Source: Noviherbaspirillum suwonense
Lineage (GTDB): Bacteria; Pseudomonadota; Gammaproteobacteria; Burkholderiales; Burkholderiaceae_D
DNA length: 64,000 nucleotides
NCBI RefSeq assembly: GCF_900182955.1
Contig: NZ_FXUL01000017.1
Location: 62,001 to 126,000, forward strand
Direction of reading: 5' to 3'
Shown here: piece after piece, positions 39,486 through 48,597 of the stretch
How the letters are laid out: each line of letters begins with the position of its first letter
How positions within the stretch are numbered: the first letter of the stretch is position 1
Program-made: the position numbers and the translations under genes
Notes under the pieces: generated by a model
Database searches by the model: none
What the model was told of the DNA's origin: nothing
What the model saw: only the letters and a program-made list of their open reading frames with translations

Positions 39486-39714
39486 GGCGATCACTTCGGA
39501 CGATGCAGCGGATGGGTGAGAGACGGCGCAACGGATTGGCATTAGGGCGCCGCATTATACTTTTTCCGTTTAGCAATCGCACTTTGTTTGATCTCCGCTG
39601 GCCAGAGAAGCTGCCAAGGAATCTAGACCGGGAGGGCGACGGGTAGGTGATCGTCGAGTTTGCGGAAGGATCGAGGGGGATATCGCTGTCTTAAACGGCG
39701 CGTCGGCACACCCG

Positions 39715-39748
39715 CATCTTCCAAAAATTGGAATTCATCTTCCAAAAA
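39715..39748 (+). repeat. Two 13-base direct repeats near tRNA-His
   Basis: CATCTTCCAAAAA at 39715-39727 and 39736-39748, start-to-start distance 21 bases (two helical turns). Such spacing suits integrase arm-type sites, but no function is shown. Confidence 0.45.
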
Positions 39749-39776
39749 AGCAAAAAGCCCAGTCATAAACTGGGCT
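39743..39776 (-). terminator. Terminator of tRNA-His
   Basis: On the minus strand AGCCCAG/CTGGGCT (39770-39776 and 39756-39762) form the stem, followed by TTTTTG and a further T-run. It lies 17 bases downstream of the tRNA. Confidence 0.85.
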
Positions 39777-39792
39777 AAGTGCTTGAATCTTT

Positions 39793-39869
39793 TGGGGTGG
39801 CCGATGGGGCTCGAACCCACGACAACAGGAATCACAATCCTGGACTCTACCAACTGAGCTACGGCCACC
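39793..39869 (-). tRNA. tRNA-His (anticodon GTG)
   Basis: 77 nt on the minus strand. The anticodon loop TTGTGAT carries GTG. The extra 5' G (G-1) opposite C73 typical of tRNA-His is encoded, CCA is encoded, and the T-arm has GGTTCGAGCC. Its 3' end faces the prophage. Confidence 0.96.
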
Positions 39870-39940
39870 GCTGACTGTTTCGCAGCTGTTGCTTGCGAGA
39901 CAGGGCGCAATTATACAAACAACTTCGCCCGTATGCAAAT

Positions 39941-40789
39941 CTAATCCCTCGTTCCAGCAAGCGAGGCGATCGCGGCGTCGATCCCCAGCAGCGACTTGAA
40001 TGCGGTGGCCAGCGAACTGGCGCTTCCGGTGGTCCAGCCCTGTACCGAAGCCGGGCGCGCGTCGTCGGCGCGCAGCATCGCATGTTCGGCCAGCACCCGC
40101 CGCAACTGTCTTGCGACAGCCTCTCCGGTATCGACGATCGCCACGTCGCGGCCGGCCGCCCGCGTTGCGCAGTCCGCGATCAACGGCAGCAGAAAAGGGT
40201 AGTGGGTGCAGCCCAGCACCAGGGTGTCGGCGCCTTCGCGGACCAGCGGATCGACATAACGCTGCACCAGCGCGGCGGTCGCGGCAGAACGCAGTTCGCC
40301 TTTCTCGACCTGGTCCGCAAGTCCGCTGCAGGCCTGTGGGATGAAGCGCACGCCGGTTGCCGCGCTCAGCCTTGCTTCCAGCGCCTGGAAACGCGCGCTT
40401 GCCAGCGTGCGCTCGGTCGCCAGCACGCCGACCACGCGGCTGGCCGAATGCAGCGCCGCCGGCTTCAGGCCCGGTTCGACGCCCACCACCGGCAGCAACG
40501 GGTAGCGCTCGCGAACGGCCGTCACCGCGGCGGCCGTGGCGGTATTGCATGCGACGACCAGCGCCTTGGCGGACTGCGCGGCAAGGAAACCGGCGATCGC
40601 CAGGACCCGCTCAATGACCGCCGATTCCGGCTTCCCACCATAGGGTGCGAACGCCGAGTCGGCAAAGTAGGCCAGGTTTTCCATCGGCAGCTGCATGCGG
40701 ACATGGCGCAGCACCGACAGCCCGCCGAGCCCGGAATCAAAAATGCCTACCGGGGCGTCAACCGCGGCAGGCATCGGATCGTGCGGCAA
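39941..40789 (-). CDS. murI: Glutamate racemase
   Basis: 282 residues. It converts L- to D-glutamate for peptidoglycan. Both catalytic Cys motifs are present: LVVACNTATAAA and TLVLGCTHYPFL. The N-terminal PVGIFDSGLGGLSVLRHVRM and FADSAFAPYGGK are conserved. The gene lies 13 bases downstream of fumA in the same direction, so the two are probably cotranscribed. Confidence 0.96.
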   Translation of the reverse strand: MPHDPMPAAVDAPVGIFDSGLGGLSVLRHVRMQLPMENLAYFADSAFAPYGGKPESAVIERVLAIAGFLAAQSAKALVVACNTATAAAVTAVRERYPLLPVVGVEPGLKPAALHSASRVVGVLATERTLASARFQALEARLSAATGVRFIPQACSGLADQVEKGELRSAATAALVQRYVDPLVREGADTLVLGCTHYPFLLPLIADCATRAAGRDVAIVDTGEAVARQLRRVLAEHAMLRADDARPASVQGWTTGSASSLATAFKSLLGIDAAIASLAGTRD

Positions 40790-40802
40790 GGAAAGGACTC
40801 AG

Positions 40803-42347
40803 CTAGGCAATCGACACCGGGATGCGGCTCACGCTGCTGTCTTTCGCAATGCGTTCCTGCCATTCCTTGGGCCCGGTGTTGTGCACCGACACGCCGTTGG
40901 AGTCCACCGCCACCGTCACCGGCATGTCCCGCACGTCGAACTCGTAGATGGCTTCCATGCCAAGGTCGTCGAAGCCGACGACCTTCGCGTCCTTGATGGC
41001 CTTGGACACCAGATAGGCTGCGCCGCCGACGGCCATCAGGTAAGCCGACTTGTGCTTGCGGATGGATTCGATGGCGACAGGGCCGCGCTCGGCCTTGCCG
41101 ATCATCGAGATCAGGCCGGTCTGTTCCAGCATCATGTCGGTGAACTTGTCCATCCGCGTTGCGGTGGTCGGGCCGGCCGGTCCCACCGCTTCGTCCCGGA
41201 CCGGGTCGACCGGGCCAACGTAATAGATCACGCGGTTGGTGAAGTCGACCGGCAATTTCTCGCCCTTGGCCAGCATGTCCTGGATGCGCTTGTGCGCGGC
41301 GTCGCGGCCGGTCAGCATCTTGCCGTTCAGGAGCAGCGTCTGGCCCGGCTTCCACGAAGCCACTTCCTCGCGCGTCAGGCTGTTCAGGTCCACGCTCCGC
41401 GACTTCTCGGTGTCGGGCATCCACTGCACGTTGGGCCACTCGGACAGCGCCGGCGGCTCGATGTAGCTCGGGCCGGAGCCGTCGAGCGTGAAGTGCGCAT
41501 GGCGGGTCGCTGCGCAGTTTGGAATCATCGCCACCGGCTTGGACGCCGCATGGGTTGGATACATATTGATCTTCACGTCGAGCACGGTGGTCAGGCCGCC
41601 GAGGCCCTGCGCGCCGATGCCCAGCGCATTGACCTTCTGGAACAGCTCGATGCGCAACTCCTCGGTCTTGTTCTGCGGGCCGCGCTTCAACAGGTCGTAC
41701 ATGTCGATGTCTTCCATCAGCGACTCCTTGGCCATCAGCATCGCCTTCTCGGCGCTGCCGCCGATGCCGATGCCCAGCATGCCCGGCGGGCACCAGCCGG
41801 CGCCCATGGTCGGCACCGTCTTGAGCACCCAGTCGACCAGCGAGTCCGACGGGTTGAGCATCACGAACTTGGTCTTGTTTTCCGAGCCGCCGCCCTTGGC
41901 CGCAACCTGCACGTCGAGCTTGTCGCCCGGCACCACGTCCATGTGGATCACGGCCGGCGTGTTGTCCTTGGTGTTCTTGCGCTCGAACTGCGGGTCGGCC
42001 ACGATGGAGGCGCGCAGCATGTTGTCCGGGTTGTTGTAGCCGCGGCGCACGCCTTCGTTGATGGCGTCATGGATCGAGCCCGAGAAGCCTTCGAAGCGCA
42101 CGTCCATGCCGATTTTCAGGAAGACGTTGACGATGCCGGTGTCCTGGCAAATGGGCCGCTTGCCCTCGGCGCACATGCGCGAATTGGTCAGGATCTGCGC
42201 AATCGCATCCTTGGCCGCCGGGCTTTGCTCAAACTCATAGGCGCGTGCCAGGTGCTGGATATAGTCGACCGGGTGGTAGTAGCTGATGTACTGCAACGCG
42301 GCGGCAATCGATTCGATCAGGTCGTCCTGCTTGATGACGGTGGTCAT
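40803..42347 (-). CDS. fumA: Fumarate hydratase class I
   Basis: 514 residues, the usual length of the single-chain class I enzyme. It hydrates fumarate to malate in the TCA cycle with an oxygen-sensitive 4Fe-4S cluster. Visible Cys sites include RPICQDTGIVNVF, MGAGWCPPGMLG and PNCAATRHAHF. KGGGSENKTKFVMLNPSDSL and RTEEL-type C-terminal segments (KHKSAYLMAVGGAAYLVSKA) are conserved. Located 17 bases after yqhA. Confidence 0.96.
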   Translation of the reverse strand: MTTVIKQDDLIESIAAALQYISYYHPVDYIQHLARAYEFEQSPAAKDAIAQILTNSRMCAEGKRPICQDTGIVNVFLKIGMDVRFEGFSGSIHDAINEGVRRGYNNPDNMLRASIVADPQFERKNTKDNTPAVIHMDVVPGDKLDVQVAAKGGGSENKTKFVMLNPSDSLVDWVLKTVPTMGAGWCPPGMLGIGIGGSAEKAMLMAKESLMEDIDMYDLLKRGPQNKTEELRIELFQKVNALGIGAQGLGGLTTVLDVKINMYPTHAASKPVAMIPNCAATRHAHFTLDGSGPSYIEPPALSEWPNVQWMPDTEKSRSVDLNSLTREEVASWKPGQTLLLNGKMLTGRDAAHKRIQDMLAKGEKLPVDFTNRVIYYVGPVDPVRDEAVGPAGPTTATRMDKFTDMMLEQTGLISMIGKAERGPVAIESIRKHKSAYLMAVGGAAYLVSKAIKDAKVVGFDDLGMEAIYEFDVRDMPVTVAVDSNGVSVHNTGPKEWQERIAKDSSVSRIPVSIA

Positions 42348-42364
42348 GATGGTTTCCTCGGGAG

Positions 42365-42985
42365 TCAGTGTTGGTTGCGGTCGGCGTTCGCAGTCTGCGA
42401 CATGATGCGGTCGCTGTAAGCGATCGCCAGCGCGGAAATCAGGAACACGATATGGATGCCGGTCTGCGCCAGCAGGGTTTTTTCATCGTAGGCGCGGGCG
42501 TTGATGAAGGTCTTGAGCAGGTGGATCGACGAGATGCCGATGATGGCCGTGCTCAGCTTGACCTTCAGCACGGTCGCATTGACATGCGACAGCCATTCGG
42601 GCTGGTCGGGATGGGTTTCGAGGTTCATCCGCGACACGAAGGTCTCGTAGCCGCCGACGATCACCATGATCAGCAGGTTGGAAATCATGACCACGTCGAT
42701 CAGTCCAAGCACGACCAGCATGATGGTGGTCTCGGTCAGCTTGCTCGGCCGAGGCGCGCCTTCGACCGTGACGGCGTCCAGGATATGGTTGAGCGATCCG
42801 ACATTGCCCATGACCGCGCCGATCAGGTCGGAAAGCTCGATCCAGAAATGGTAAACATAGACGCATTGGGCCAGGATGAGGCCAAGGTAGAGCGGCAGTT
42901 GCAGCCAGCGGCTCATGAAGATAAAGCGGGCCAGCGGCCCGATCGGTTTCGTTACCTGATTCTCTGGGTTGTTAGGTGTTGTCAT
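42365..42985 (-). CDS. yqhA: UPF0114 family membrane protein (YqhA)
   Basis: 206 residues with four predicted membrane spans ([74 protein letters not shown]). The stretch [19 protein letters not shown] followed by [10 protein letters not shown] is the UPF0114 signature. Function is unknown. It is the first gene of a leftward group with fumA and murI. Confidence 0.92.
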   Translation of the reverse strand: MTTPNNPENQVTKPIGPLARFIFMSRWLQLPLYLGLILAQCVYVYHFWIELSDLIGAVMGNVGSLNHILDAVTVEGAPRPSKLTETTIMLVVLGLIDVVMISNLLIMVIVGGYETFVSRMNLETHPDQPEWLSHVNATVLKVKLSTAIIGISSIHLLKTFINARAYDEKTLLAQTGIHIVFLISALAIAYSDRIMSQTANADRNQH

Positions 42986-43169
42986 CTAATTTGTAAGCCG
43001 TATCGATCCGGCGCACGCGCGCCGCCGGCATTCTACACCGCCACGGGGCCGGGCAATCGCATCGCCGCGGCGCGGGAAGTCTAATATTATGCAAGTGTCA
43101 ATGTAAGCAAAGAGTAAGTCCCGCCCACTATCTTGACGGTCAAACTTCCCCATCAAGCAGGAGACAAGC

Positions 43170-45152
43170 ATGGCAGATATTCAAACGCTGAAAGAGGAAA
43201 GCCGCGTTTTTCCTCCCCCGGCAGACATGATGAAACACGCGGCCATTTCCGGCATGGAAGCCTACCAGGCGCTATGCGACGAGGCCGAGCGCGACTACGA
43301 AGGCTTCTGGGCGCGCCTAGCCCGTGAAAACCTGTCCTGGCAGACCCCGTTCACCAAGACGCTCGACGAGTCCGACGCGCCATTCTATAAATGGTTTTCC
43401 GACGGCAAGCTCAACGTCTCCTACAACTGCCTCGACCGGAACCTCGACAACGGCAATGCCGACAAGACAGCCATCATCTTCGAGGCCGACGGCGGCGAGG
43501 TCACCAGGCTGACCTACCGCGAGCTTCACGGCCGCGTCTGCCAGTTCGCCAACGGCCTGAAGTCGCTCGGCATCAGGAAGGGCGACCGGGTCGTGATCTA
43601 CATGCCGATGTCGGTCGAGGGCGTCGTCGCGATGCAGGCCTGCGCCCGGATCGGGGCGACGCATTCGGTCGTCTTCGGCGGCTTTTCCGCGAAGTCGCTG
43701 CAGGAACGCATCGTCGATGCCGGCGCAGTGGCCGTCATTACCGCCGACGAGCAGGTGCGCGGCGGCAAGCACCTGCCGCTGAAGGCCATCGTCGACGACG
43801 CCTTTGCGCTGGGCGGCTGCGACGCGGTGCGCAACGTGGTGGTCTACCAGCGCACCAGCGGCAAGATCAACTGGCAGCAGGGGCGCGACCTGTGGATGCA
43901 TGAACTGGCGGCCAGCCAGCCGTCGGCGTGCGAGCCGGAATGGGTGGATGCCGAGCATCCGCTGTTCATTCTTTATACATCCGGCTCCACCGGCACGCCC
44001 AAGGGCGTCCAGCATTCGTCGGGCGGCTATCTGCTGTGGGCGATGCTGACGATGAAGTGGACCTTCGACGTCAAGCCGAGCGATGTCTTCTGGTGCACCG
44101 CCGACATCGGCTGGGTCACCGGCCACAGCTATATTGCCTACGGCCCGCTGGCCGCCGGCTGCACCGAGGTCGTCTTCGAAGGCGTGCCGACCTACCCCGA
44201 TGCCGGCCGCTTCTGGGACATGATCGCCCGCCACAAGGTGTCGATCTTCTATACCGCGCCGACCGCGATCCGCTCGCTGATCAAGGCCGCCGATGCGAAC
44301 CCGGCCGTGCATCCCGACCGATACGACCTGTCCAGCCTGCGCCTGCTGGGTTCGGTCGGCGAGCCGATCAATCCGGAAGCATGGATGTGGTACTACAAGA
44401 ACATCGGCCACGAGAAGTGCCCGATCGTCGATACCTTCTGGCAGACCGAGACCGGCGGCCACATGATCACGCCGCTGCCGGGCGCCACGCCGATGGTCCC
44501 GGGTTCATGCACCTTGCCGCTGCCGGGCATCATGGCCGCGATCGTCGACGAGACAGGCCAGGACCTGCCGAACGGGCAGGGCGGCATCCTGGTCGTGAAA
44601 CGGCCCTGGCCGTCGATGATCCGGACCATCTGGAACGATCCGGCGCGATTCAGGAAGAGTTATTTTCCCGAGGAGCTGGGCGGCAAGACCTACCTTGCCG
44701 GCGACGGCGCGATCCGCAACAAGGACACCGGCTACTTTACCATCACCGGCCGCATCGACGACGTGCTGAACGTCTCTGGCCACCGGATGGGCACGATGGA
44801 AATCGAGTCGGCGCTGGTTGCGCATCCGATGGTGGCCGAAGCGGCGGTGGTCGGCAAGCCGGACGAAACCACGGGCGAGTCGATCTGCGCCTTCGTGGTG
44901 CTCAAGCGTCCGCGGCCGGAAGGCGACGAGGCCAGGCAGATCGCCAAGGAACTGCGGGACTGGGTCGGCAAGGAAATCGGCCCGATCGCCAAGCCCAAGG
45001 AACTGCGCTTCGGCGACAACCTGCCCAAGACCCGCTCCGGCAAGATCATGCGCCGGCTGCTGCGGGTGCTGGCCAAGGGCGAGGAAATCACCCAGGACAT
45101 CTCGACGCTGGAGAACCCGGCCATCCTTGAGCAACTGAAGCACGCGATCTAG
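43170..45152 (+). CDS. acs: Acetyl-CoA synthetase
   Basis: 660 residues; GCAGGAGA upstream. AMP-forming acetate activation via acetyl-AMP. The phosphate-binding loop [52 protein letters not shown], and the C-terminal [16 protein letters not shown] with [12 protein letters not shown] (Lys subject to acetylation in this family) are all intact. Divergent from yqhA with a 184-base intergenic region that probably contains both promoters. Confidence 0.97.
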   Translation: MADIQTLKEESRVFPPPADMMKHAAISGMEAYQALCDEAERDYEGFWARLARENLSWQTPFTKTLDESDAPFYKWFSDGKLNVSYNCLDRNLDNGNADKTAIIFEADGGEVTRLTYRELHGRVCQFANGLKSLGIRKGDRVVIYMPMSVEGVVAMQACARIGATHSVVFGGFSAKSLQERIVDAGAVAVITADEQVRGGKHLPLKAIVDDAFALGGCDAVRNVVVYQRTSGKINWQQGRDLWMHELAASQPSACEPEWVDAEHPLFILYTSGSTGTPKGVQHSSGGYLLWAMLTMKWTFDVKPSDVFWCTADIGWVTGHSYIAYGPLAAGCTEVVFEGVPTYPDAGRFWDMIARHKVSIFYTAPTAIRSLIKAADANPAVHPDRYDLSSLRLLGSVGEPINPEAWMWYYKNIGHEKCPIVDTFWQTETGGHMITPLPGATPMVPGSCTLPLPGIMAAIVDETGQDLPNGQGGILVVKRPWPSMIRTIWNDPARFRKSYFPEELGGKTYLAGDGAIRNKDTGYFTITGRIDDVLNVSGHRMGTMEIESALVAHPMVAEAAVVGKPDETTGESICAFVVLKRPRPEGDEARQIAKELRDWVGKEIGPIAKPKELRFGDNLPKTRSGKIMRRLLRVLAKGEEITQDISTLENPAILEQLKHAI

Positions 45153-45165
45153 GTCCATGCCCCAC

Positions 45166-45200
45166 AAACCGCCGCGTTTCCTGCGCGGCGGTTTATTTAT
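45166..45200 (+). terminator. Terminator of acs
   Basis: AAACCGCCGCG and CGCGGCGGTTT form an 11-base stem with a seven-base loop, followed by ATTTAT. Confidence 0.85.
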
Positions 45201-45278
45201 CGTCTGTTGAACGGGGCAGGGGCGACGCGATCCGGTTTTCAGCCGGTTCAAAAACGACGTGTGTTTTAAAGAAATTTT

Positions 45279-45286
45279 GCTATAAT
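45279..45286 (+). promoter_or_regulatory. Extended -10 promoter of tRNA-Ser
   Basis: TGCTATAAT carries an exact -10 TATAAT (45281-45286) with the TGN extension about 50 bases before tRNA-Ser. The -35 region is weak. Confidence 0.65.
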
Positions 45287-45336
45287 CTGCGCCTTCGTCG
45301 GGCAGCGCCGGTCATGCCGCGCTGCCGTCAGATGCA

Positions 45337-45427
45337 GGAGAGATGGATGAGTGGTTTAAGTCGCACGCCTGGAAAGCGTGTATAGGTTCATAGCCTATCC
45401 GGGGTTCGAATCCCCGTCTCTCCGCCA
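45337..45427 (+). tRNA. tRNA-Ser (anticodon GGA)
   Basis: 91 nt with the long variable arm of class II tRNAs. Acceptor GGAGAGA pairs with TCTCTCC, the anticodon loop CTGGAAA carries GGA, the T-arm has GGTTCGAATCC, and GCCA is encoded. Confidence 0.97.
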
Positions 45428-45436
45428 GAATACAAC

Positions 45437-45457
45437 AAGCCCCGTCAGGGGCTTTTT
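45437..45457 (+). terminator. Terminator of tRNA-Ser
   Basis: AGCCCC-GTCA-GGGGCT followed by TTTTT, directly after the tRNA. Confidence 0.9.
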
Positions 45458-45500
45458 GCATTGTGGGGAGAGAAGAGCGCGCATCGGATAGATAAGAAAA

Positions 45501-45530
45501 GCAAAAGCCCCTGACGGGGCTTTTGCTTTT
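45501..45530 (-). terminator. Terminator of the Gly-rich protein gene (bidirectional shape)
   Basis: GCAAAAGCCCC/GGGGCTTTTGC stem around TGAC. Its GC core is the reverse complement of the core of the tRNA-Ser terminator 65 bases away. It stands 35 bases downstream of the stop of the minus-strand gene. Confidence 0.8.
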
Positions 45531-45565
45531 TGCGCATCAGGCAAGGGCCGTGACAGCCCCGGCAA

Positions 45566-47101
45566 TCAGCGTCCCGCGCCCAGATTTGCCTGAACGTTGA
45601 TGTGCTGCTGTACCAGGCTCGACACGGTGCTGTTCTGGCTGGCCAGCACGATGCCGGCGGCTGACTGGCCGGTGGTCGCCATCGCATTCGACATGTCGAA
45701 AAGGCCGCCGTTGACTGAGCTGGCGCCGCCCGCGCTGCCGACGCCGCCGGTGCCGACGCCGCCGGCGCCGCCCTGCGCAGTCCGGGTGCCGCCGTCACCG
45801 CCCGCGCCGCCCGTGGTGCCATTGCCGCCGGCGCCGCCCGCGCCGCCCGCACCGGCCGTGGCGCCGCCATTGGTCGCGCTGCCGTTGCTTGCCTGCGCGC
45901 CGGTTCCGCCGTTGCCGGCTGTGTTGAGCGCCGCGCCGCTGCCGCCGCCATTGCCCCCGGCGCCGCCCGCTGCGCCGGTGCCGCCCGTGCTGGCGACACT
46001 GCCGCTGGCTGCGCCATTGCCGCCGTTGCCGGAGGTTGCCGTCCCGCCGCTGCCGCCGGCGCCGCTCGATGCCGCGCTGGCTACGCCGCCGGCGCTGCTG
46101 CTGGCCGCGCCGCCTGCGCCGCCCGAACCGCCATTGCCGCCGCCGCCCGCCGTGGTTGCGCCGCCGGCGCCGGTATTGCTGGTGGAGGTCCCGCTGCCGC
46201 CCGTGCCGGAAGTGCCGCCATTGCCGCCGTCCGGAACATTGTTTGCGACGGTCACGCCACCGGTACCTGCGCCGCCCGCGCCGCCGGTGCCGCCTGCGCC
46301 GCCGCCGCCGGCCGCGGCCACGCCGCTGTTGCCGCCGGTCTGGCCGCCGGTGTTGCCCGACGATCCGCCGCCAGCGCCAACGGTCGCGCCGCTCGTGCCG
46401 CCGCTGCCGCCCGCGCCGCTGGCGACCGTGCCGCCTGCGCCGCCCGCACCGCCGATGCCGCCCGCACCGCCTGCGCCACCCACGCCGCTGCTGGCATTCG
46501 TGGCTGCGCCGCCTGCGCCACCCGCGCCAGCCGCGGTGCTGCCATTGGTCGCGCGTCCATTGGTCGCCGTGCCGCCGGTCGAGCCGATTGCGCCGGTGCC
46601 GGCAGTCGCCGTCGCGCCGTTGCCGCCCCTGCCCGAAGCGTTGCCGCCGGTCGCGCTTCCGCCTACGCCCGTTCCGCCGGTGCCGCCGTTTGCCGAACCA
46701 TTATTGGTGGCCGTGTTGCCGATCTGGCTGGCGGGACTGCGGGTCACGGTGCCGGCCAGCGCGCTGGTAGCGGTTGCAGTCGCAACATTGAATGCGTTGT
46801 TGAAGTTGGACGTCGCGCCGTTGCTGGTCGCTGCGCTGAGTTCCCCGCTGGCCGTGGCCGCGCCCGATGCCTGGTTCGTGCGGGTGTCCAGCGTTGCGGT
46901 GGAGCTCTCGTTCGCCAGCGCGCCCGCCGTGCCGCTGCCACCTTGCGTCGACGTTGCCGTCGCTGCCTGGTTGCCAGTGGTGGTGCTGGCGCCGGCCGTG
47001 GTGCCGGTGCCGGTGCCGCCGGTGTTGACGGGATTGGCATAAGCCTGCCCGGCCAGGCCAAAGGCGAGCGAAATCGCGGTCGCCATCAGTGTTTTTTTCA
47101 T
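45566..47101 (-). CDS. Secreted Gly/Ala/Ser-rich repeat protein
   Basis: Start at 47101 (MKKTLMATAISLAFGLAGQA then YANPVNTGG) with GGAGA upstream; a classical signal peptide cut after AYA. The 511-residue product is dominated by GGAGGAGG/GTGGT tracts (residues about 150-450) resembling PE-PGRS or silk-like sequences, with few charged residues. The C-terminal 50 residues change character: NGGLFDMSNAMATTGQSAAG, then IVLASQNSTVSSLVQQHINV ending QANLGAGR. That tail resembles short surface-protein motifs with SxVQQxxxV and may be an assembly signal. An extracellular or surface structural role is likely; no function is established. Confidence 0.8.
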   Translation of the reverse strand: MKKTLMATAISLAFGLAGQAYANPVNTGGTGTGTTAGASTTTGNQAATATSTQGGSGTAGALANESSTATLDTRTNQASGAATASGELSAATSNGATSNFNNAFNVATATATSALAGTVTRSPASQIGNTATNNGSANGGTGGTGVGGSATGGNASGRGGNGATATAGTGAIGSTGGTATNGRATNGSTAAGAGGAGGAATNASSGVGGAGGAGGIGGAGGAGGTVASGAGGSGGTSGATVGAGGGSSGNTGGQTGGNSGVAAAGGGGAGGTGGAGGAGTGGVTVANNVPDGGNGGTSGTGGSGTSTSNTGAGGATTAGGGGNGGSGGAGGAASSSAGGVASAASSGAGGSGGTATSGNGGNGAASGSVASTGGTGAAGGAGGNGGGSGAALNTAGNGGTGAQASNGSATNGGATAGAGGAGGAGGNGTTGGAGGDGGTRTAQGGAGGVGTGGVGSAGGASSVNGGLFDMSNAMATTGQSAAGIVLASQNSTVSSLVQQHINVQANLGAGR

Positions 47102-47675
47102 ATGGTCTCCAGTGTTTTTGATTCGGGGCCAGTCGCGATTGCTTGGGCAAGCAATCAACCGGGGATGCCATGCAAAAAAGATGCCATATTGATACGGAAT
47201 CGCTTTGCTACGCGTGCGCCATGGGGAAAAGCGGCCTTTTCCACCGCGTTGCGCTCGACTGCCGTAATCTCCAGGCGTCGCCGGTGCGGCTAAAGCGGGA
47301 AAAGCTGTAACACCAGGCTGACATATTGAATGCCGATTTCAAGCGCACACGGGTAGCTGCAGGGCAGGGCGTCCTTGGATCTCGCTGGAATTCCCGGGGA
47401 CCGCTGTCACAACCATGTGACACATCCAGCCTGGTTTTTCGATGCGGAGGCCCCCGTAGCGGGCCGGGCTAGCATGCTGCCGCTATAAAGCCCGTCCAAA
47501 TGGCGCATTCAGCGTCACAAGGAGGCGGTATCACATGGGTGTGACAGTCGTTCCCGGCGAGCAAATCAAGCTCGCTTTACACCCCGGTCATGGTCCTGCT
47601 TTCATGCGGCTTGATGTTCCGGAACGCCATACTTCATGGCCTCGCCCAAGCCACTCCACTTAACCCCAGCGCCCG
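47102..47675 (+). other. Long intergenic region with two dyad operator-like sites
   Basis: 574 bases between the start of the Gly-rich gene and a small minus-strand gene. No protein-like frame. It contains TGTCACA-ACCA-TGTGACA (47405-47422), TATCACA-TGGG-TGTGACA (47529-47546) and a single GTCACA at 47514-47519. These may be binding sites for one regulator of the flanking genes. Confidence 0.5.
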
Positions 47676-47837
47676 TCAATGCCGGTGGCGTCCCTGCACA
47701 TCGCGATCGATATCGATCACGTTCCAGCCCAGCTGACGCCGGATTTCCTCCTGCGTCGGCGGCGGCTTGTGCTCGGCCTGCCGGCGGCCCATGTACTCCC
47801 GGACCTGCTCCTTGGTTGGTTTTATCGTCTTGAACAT
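47676..47837 (-). CDS. Small conserved Burkholderiales-type protein, 53 aa
   Basis: The start is the ATG at 47837 with GAAGGAAG upstream. The product MFKTIKPTKEQVREYMGRRQ continues with AEHKPPPTQEEIRRQLGWNV and ends IDIDRDVQGRHRH. The 'R(E/A)YMxRRQ...PPPxxEEIRRQLGW' pattern is known from short proteins in Burkholderiales genomes without known function. A second 53-residue protein with a similar PPP-x-E-RR-LxW core lies at 48120-48281. Confidence 0.7.
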   Translation of the reverse strand: MFKTIKPTKEQVREYMGRRQAEHKPPPTQEEIRRQLGWNVIDIDRDVQGRHRH

Positions 47838-48119
47838 TTGCCACTTCCTTCGTGGATAACGTGACAGGCACGTTGCGTCCTCAACCCGGCGCCGCCATCG
47901 CAGGCGGAACACCGTCGGGGGCCGACTATCAGATGGCAGCAGGCGGCGGTAAGAAAAGAAGCAAACTGTTACCGCGTATTACGCGATGCGCGCCGGCTGG
48001 CATGAGTGTCGGCCCGGACCATGCAAACGGTTGCGGACGCGGCCAAGCCGGGGCGCCAGCGCCTGTGCGGCCGGATGCATGAAGCGGCGCATCCGCAGCG
48101 CGCCAGCCGCTGCGCCAGG

Positions 48120-48281
48120 CTATATCTGCCGCAACTGCCTGAGCTGGTACTCGCGCTCGCTCAGATACCAGTCCAGCCGGCGGCGGGCCTCGGCCGGATC
48201 GGGAGGCGGGTGGCCTGGCGGAGCCTCGTCTTTCAACCATTTGCGCTCTTGCTTGTCAGATGGCTTGCTCAACCCGTCCAT
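48120..48281 (-). CDS. Small protein related to the 47676 gene, 53 aa
   Basis: The minus-strand ATG at 48281 has AGGAGG at ideal spacing. The product MDGLSKPSDKQERKWLKDEA then PPGHPPPDPAEARRRLDWYL and SEREYQLRQLRQI is fully open to the TAG at 48120. The segment HPPPDPAEARRRLDW aligns with HKPPPTQEEIRRQLGW of the neighbouring 53-residue protein. Function unknown. Confidence 0.65.
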   Translation of the reverse strand: MDGLSKPSDKQERKWLKDEAPPGHPPPDPAEARRRLDWYLSEREYQLRQLRQI

Positions 48282-48597
48282 GGCAGTCCTCCTGCTTCAA
48301 AACGTACGTCGATGCGTCAAATATGTGCCCGGGCCTGTGCCGGCGTTTGACGGAGATCAGAAATGCGCGGGCGTTAATCCGCAGCTGATTTAAATACAAC
48401 ATTGCCGGCGCTGCCGTTATCGGGGGATATGCCGAATAAGGCGGCCATGGGACGTTTGTGTGCTTTGCGCGCCGGTCGGCACGAGCAGCGCCGGCCTGGA
48501 TGCACTCTTTGCGCCTTTACCATCCGCCGCCGTTGCCGCCGCTCGGAATCGCCATGCCCGTGCTACCATTTTTTTTTCATTCTGCGAAAGCATAACC
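48282..48597 (+). other. Intergenic region, nothing recognised
   Basis: 316 bases between two divergent small genes. Contains short frames without ribosome sites, and no hairpin or promoter that stands out. Confidence 0.4.

Larger units (their letters stand above)
39486..39792 (+). other. Prophage right end / attachment region (boundary not resolved)
   Basis: About 307 bases between the last phage gene and the tRNA-His 3' end, without a credible gene. It contains two copies of CATCTTCCAAAAA (39715-39727 and 39736-39748) and the tRNA terminator. The tRNA 3' end faces the prophage, the usual orientation for tRNA-targeted integration. The core att sequence cannot be defined without the left end. 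Confidence 0.45.

Noticed and set aside
39486-39792. Integrase or recombinase gene near the right prophage end
   Set aside because: No frame in this region has tyrosine or serine recombinase motifs; the integrase is presumably left of the window.
39623-40550. Minus-strand ORFs across tRNA-His, including a 271-residue frame
   Set aside because: They translate the tRNA-His sequence (SSVGRVQDCDSCCRGFEPH is a well-known artefact) and an alternative frame of murI.
40695-42419. 574-residue plus-strand ORF opposite fumA
   Set aside because: His/Arg/Val-rich shadow of the fumarase gene in GC-rich DNA; fumA is certain.
45597-47042. 481-residue Pro/Ala-rich plus-strand ORF
   Set aside because: It is the complement of the Gly/Ala-rich repeat gene. 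The minus-strand frame has a signal peptide and ribosome site.
47405-47422. CRP binding site
   Set aside because: The CRP consensus is TGTGA-N6-TCACA; here the arms are in the opposite order with a four-base centre.
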